This document shows positions 61,335-64,000 of a stretch of DNA of 64,000 bases, piece after piece (positions within the stretch are counted from its first letter, which is position 1; every line of letters begins with the position of its first letter). The DNA comes from an uncultured Siphonobacter sp. Lineage in GTDB: Bacteria > Bacteroidota > Bacteroidia > Cytophagales > Spirosomataceae. The stretch lies in assembly GCA_913774715.1 (NCBI GenBank), contig CAJYHS010000204.1, forward strand, positions 233,778 to 297,777. Reading direction: 5' to 3'. The notes below the pieces were generated by a model. That model was not told where the DNA came from, searched no databases, and saw nothing but the letters and a program-made list of their open reading frames with translations. Made by a program: the position numbers and the translations under genes.

Positions 61335-63428
61335 TTATAAGCCTTTTGATTTCTTCACTACTTCTTCCGCAATGTTTTGAGGAACGAACTCATAGTGAGA
61401 GAAAGTCAAGTTAGCCGTAGCACGACCAGAAGACATGGTACGCAGATCCGTTACATAACCGAACAGTTCTGACAGAGGTACATCGCCTTTGATTACCTGA
61501 GCACCGTTACGAGTATCCATACCTTTCATGATACCACGACGACGGTTTAAGTCACCCGTGATAGGTCCGGTGTACTCATCTGGAGTCAATACTTCAACGG
61601 CCATGATAGGTTCCATCAGTTTCGCACCAGCCATACGAGCAGCCTCTTTGTAACCCATACGGGCAGCTAATTCGAATGACAGTGAATCTGAATCGACATC
61701 GTGGAAGGAACCGTGGAATAAACGAATTTTCATCGAGTCCATTTGGTACCCAGCCAGAGGACCATTTTTCATAGCCTCTTCAAAACCTTTCTGGATTGCA
61801 GGAATGAATTCGCGGGGGATCGTACCACCAACGATTTCGTTCACAAATTGCAGGCCAGCAAGACCATCTTCGCGGGGTCCGATTTCGAATACGATATCGG
61901 CGAATTTACCACGACCACCCGTTTGTTTCTTGTAAACTTCACGGTGTTCAGCACTCTTCGTCAGAGCCTCTTTGTAGGCTACCTGAGGAGCACCCTGGTT
62001 TACTTCTACCTTGAATTCACGACGCATACGGTCGATGATGATCTCCAGGTGAAGCTCACCCATACCACGCATAATCGTTTGACCCGTTTCTTCGTTGGTC
62101 TCTACTTTCAGCGTAGGATCTTCTTCGATCAGTTTCGTGATCGCTTTAGAGAAGTTATCCTGATCAGCCGATTTCTTAGGCTCGATGGCATAACCGATAA
62201 CGGGATCTGGGAAATCCATAGATTCCAGAATGATTGGGTTCTTCTCATCAGAAAGGGTATCGCCCGTTTTGATGTCTTTGAAACCAACTACTGCACCAAT
62301 ATCACCAGCCGCTAAACGGTCAATAGAATTCTGCTTGTTCGCGTGCATCTGGAAGATACGAGAGATACGCTCTTTGTTTCCTGAACGGGTGTTCAGAACG
62401 TAAGAACCAGCATCTAATACGCCAGAGTAAGCACGTACGAAACACAAACGACCTACGTAGGGGTCAGTTGCGATTTTGAAAGCTAAACCTGCGAAAGGAT
62501 CAGATTCCGTTGGATGACGAATCACTTCAGCATCCGTGTTAGGGTTCGTACCAACGATAGCTTCTTTGTCCAGAGGAGAAGGCATCAGAGCCATCACGTA
62601 GTCAAGCATCGTTTGTACACCTTTATTTTTGAAAGAAGAACCGCACAGCATAGGTACGATTTTCATTTCAATCGTAGCGGCACGAAGAGCAGCCAGGATT
62701 TCATCTTCAGAGATCGACTCAGGATCTTCGAAGTATTTTTCCATCAGCGTTTCATCGTAATCAGCTACTGCTTCGAGTAATTTCTCGCGGTATTCAGTAG
62801 CTTCTTCCAGCATATCTTCAGGAATGGGGACAACTTCGAAGGTCATACCTTTGTCAGCTTCATTCCAGATGATACCACGGAAGTTTACCAGGTCAACTAC
62901 GCCACGGAAACCATCTTCCGCACCGATAGGCAATTGCAGAGGTACTGCATTGCTACCCAGCATCTCTTTTACCTGCTTCACTACGTTGAGGAAGTCAGCA
63001 CCTGAACGGTCCATTTTGTTAACGAAACCGATCCGGGGAACTTTGTAGTTATCGGCCAGACGCCAGTTCGTCTCAGACTGAGGCTCAACGCCGTCTACTG
63101 AGCTAAAAAGGAATACCAGACCATCGAGTACACGTAACGAACGGTTTACTTCTACCGTGAAGTCAACGTGACCCGGAGTATCGATGATGTTGATGTGATA
63201 AGAGTTATCACGATACTTCCAGTTTACTGTCGTAGCAGCGGAAGTAATGGTAATACCACGCTCCTGCTCCTGCTCCATCCAGTCCATGGTAGCAGCACCA
63301 TCGTGTACTTCACCGATTTTGTGGCTAACACCCGCATAGTAAAGAATACGCTCCGTAGTGGTCGTTTTCCCGGCATCAATGTGGGCGGCAATACCAATGT
63401 TTCGAGTGAATTTTAAATCTCTTGCCAT
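61335..63428 (-). CDS. fusA: Elongation factor G
   Basis: This 697-residue GTPase drives ribosome translocation. G1 is [10 protein letters not shown] (about 17-25), the switch I RGITI segment follows, G3 is DTPGHVDF and G4 is NKMDRSG. Domain II to V are all present, with [19 protein letters not shown] near the end. Length is standard. It is followed by rpsJ after 222 bp; the element at 61302-61330 is in that spacer. Separate from rpsL-rpsG, which lie about 38 kb away. Confidence 0.97.
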   Translation of the reverse strand: MARDLKFTRNIGIAAHIDAGKTTTTERILYYAGVSHKIGEVHDGAATMDWMEQEQERGITITSAATTVNWKYRDNSYHINIIDTPGHVDFTVEVNRSLRVLDGLVFLFSSVDGVEPQSETNWRLADNYKVPRIGFVNKMDRSGADFLNVVKQVKEMLGSNAVPLQLPIGAEDGFRGVVDLVNFRGIIWNEADKGMTFEVVPIPEDMLEEATEYREKLLEAVADYDETLMEKYFEDPESISEDEILAALRAATIEMKIVPMLCGSSFKNKGVQTMLDYVMALMPSPLDKEAIVGTNPNTDAEVIRHPTESDPFAGLAFKIATDPYVGRLCFVRAYSGVLDAGSYVLNTRSGNKERISRIFQMHANKQNSIDRLAAGDIGAVVGFKDIKTGDTLSDEKNPIILESMDFPDPVIGYAIEPKKSADQDNFSKAITKLIEEDPTLKVETNEETGQTIMRGMGELHLEIIIDRMRREFKVEVNQGAPQVAYKEALTKSAEHREVYKKQTGGRGKFADIVFEIGPREDGLAGLQFVNEIVGGTIPREFIPAIQKGFEEAMKNGPLAGYQMDSMKIRLFHGSFHDVDSDSLSFELAARMGYKEAARMAGAKLMEPIMAVEVLTPDEYTGPITGDLNRRRGIMKGMDTRNGAQVIKGDVPLSELFGYVTDLRTMSSGRATANLTFSHYEFVPQNIAEEVVKKSKGL

Positions 63429-63471
63429 TATTGGTTTTTGATTGTGTTTGTTTCCGTACGGATCCCTTGGC

Positions 63472-63513
63472 TGCCGGGAATTTCGAGAACTAACGAAATT
63501 TTACAGTCCGGCA
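63472..63513 (-). promoter_or_regulatory. 5'-end hairpin in the fusA leader
   Basis: TGCCGG (63472-63477) and CCGGCA (63508-63513) enclose AATTTCG/CGAAATT (63479-63485 with 63494-63500). It starts about 44 nt from the fusA start codon and, given the -7 box at 63523-63530, would be the first element of the mRNA. Confidence 0.5.
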
Positions 63514-63522
63514 ATCGGGGTG

Positions 63523-63530
63523 CAAAAATA
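63523..63530 (-). promoter_or_regulatory. Candidate -7 element of fusA
   Basis: The minus strand reads TATTTTTG (TAnnTTTG). The -33 box is not clear. Confidence 0.45.
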
Positions 63531-63793
63531 GACGAATTATTAGAAAAATACTAGTGCTAATTCAAGGTAATTTTTTGGCTCATTGGAAGTTAACTTTTAT
63601 TTCTACCTGAAATACTAATTTTCAGGTGTCGAGCCGGGGCATTGTAGAGATCATGATAAGTCATTAGAAGAAGAACACCAATGCTATCCGTTTCATTCCC
63701 AATCCCTAAAATTTTATTTACCAGCTACTTACCCTAACGGGAGACAGGCCCAGTGTCTTTAGGCTTCTTTAACAACTCCTTAACGTAAAAGGG

Positions 63794-63825
63794 TTTGACA
63801 TCGTACCATTTTTTTATGTTTTTTG
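63794..63825 (+). promoter_or_regulatory. Promoter of the partial lipoprotein gene at the window end
   Basis: TTTG (63794-63797) is followed after 17 bp by TATGTTTTTTG (63815-63825). The rest of the 63514-63793 spacer is AT-rich with no gene or strong hairpin. Confidence 0.45.
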
Positions 63826-63875
63826 CGAGTCTTTTTGAACAGTGAATCAATTTCGCTAAACCTTACCACACAGTT

Positions 63876-64000
63876 ATGAGAAAAGTTTGGGTAATGCTGG
63901 CTCTGTCCACAGCCGTAATGACAAGCTCCTGCGTGAGCAAGAAAAAAGCCCGGGCTCTGCAAACCCAGGTCAATGACTTGCAAGCCGAAAACAGCCGCCT
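63876..64000 (+). CDS. Coiled-coil lipoprotein, N-terminal part (3' truncated by window); possibly an OmpA-type protein
   Basis: ATG 63876 opens a frame that runs to the window edge (41 codons). The signal VMLALSTAVMTSSC has a good lipobox, and the Cys is followed by VSKKKARALQTQVNDLQAENSR, a heptad-like coiled coil. Bacteroidota OmpA/Pal-type lipoproteins often begin this way, so one is likely, but the diagnostic C-terminal domain is outside the window. Confidence 0.7.
   Translation, partial: MRKVWVMLALSTAVMTSSCVSKKKARALQTQVNDLQAENSR

Overview
The window is a 64 kb stretch of a Bacteroidota chromosome, most likely order Cytophagales and plausibly the Spirosoma/Siphonobacter side of it. The evidence is the type IX secretion / gliding genes porT and gldJ, a eukaryote-type (GT3) glycogen synthase, TonB receptors with a CarboxypepD-like N-domain, many SPII lipoproteins, and promoters of the TTTG / TAnnTTTG type instead of the E. 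coli type. No Shine-Dalgarno dependence, tRNA, rRNA, CRISPR array, phage gene or intact insertion sequence was seen. The family placement is inference.

Layout. 1-5 kb: the C-terminal end of a probable FtsZ, then porT-ubiE, a small lipoprotein and mutL (minus strand). 5-13 kb: a GH3/beta-lactamase fusion, a decayed phytanoyl-CoA dioxygenase gene, a DUF4450-type glycosidase-like protein and a lipoprotein. 13-22 kb: glycogen synthase, ruvX, pnuC, mfd, gldJ and a degenerate tandem repeat. 22-23 kb: rpsL-rpsG. 23-31.5 kb: a GalM-like epimerase, then TonB receptor / beta-helix lipoprotein / beta-propeller phytase with a membrane TPR-HTH protein upstream. 31.5-38.5 kb: a DinB-fold protein, a Gfo/Idh/MocA oxidoreductase, an AT-rich patch with two poorly known genes and a fragment of a dihydrofolate-reductase-family gene, and uvrA. 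38.6-48.4 kb: GH29, GH125, GH20, an aspartylglucosaminidase-like Ntn hydrolase, a ROK regulator and a second GH29, which together suit stepwise breakdown of N-linked glycans. 48.5-53.8 kb: a hydrolase, then a compact operon of a CDGKC-motif membrane protein, two MauG/MbnH-type diheme peroxidases flanking an MbnP-like protein, and a CDICGC outer-membrane protein, probably copper related. 53.8-64 kb: a GreA-like protein, yceI, an AraC regulator, an outer-membrane barrel, a DksA-like protein, glutamate dehydrogenase, a Crp-type regulator, a fatty-acid-hydroxylase-family protein, rpsJ, fusA and the start of a coiled-coil lipoprotein.

The most interesting points are the peroxidase-MbnP-peroxidase operon, the N-glycan cluster around a ROK regulator, the split str operon (rpsL-rpsG and fusA-rpsJ lie about 38 kb apart), two gene remnants that the long reading frames do not show, and several intergenic repeat elements, including one whose arm encodes the N-terminus of a regulator.
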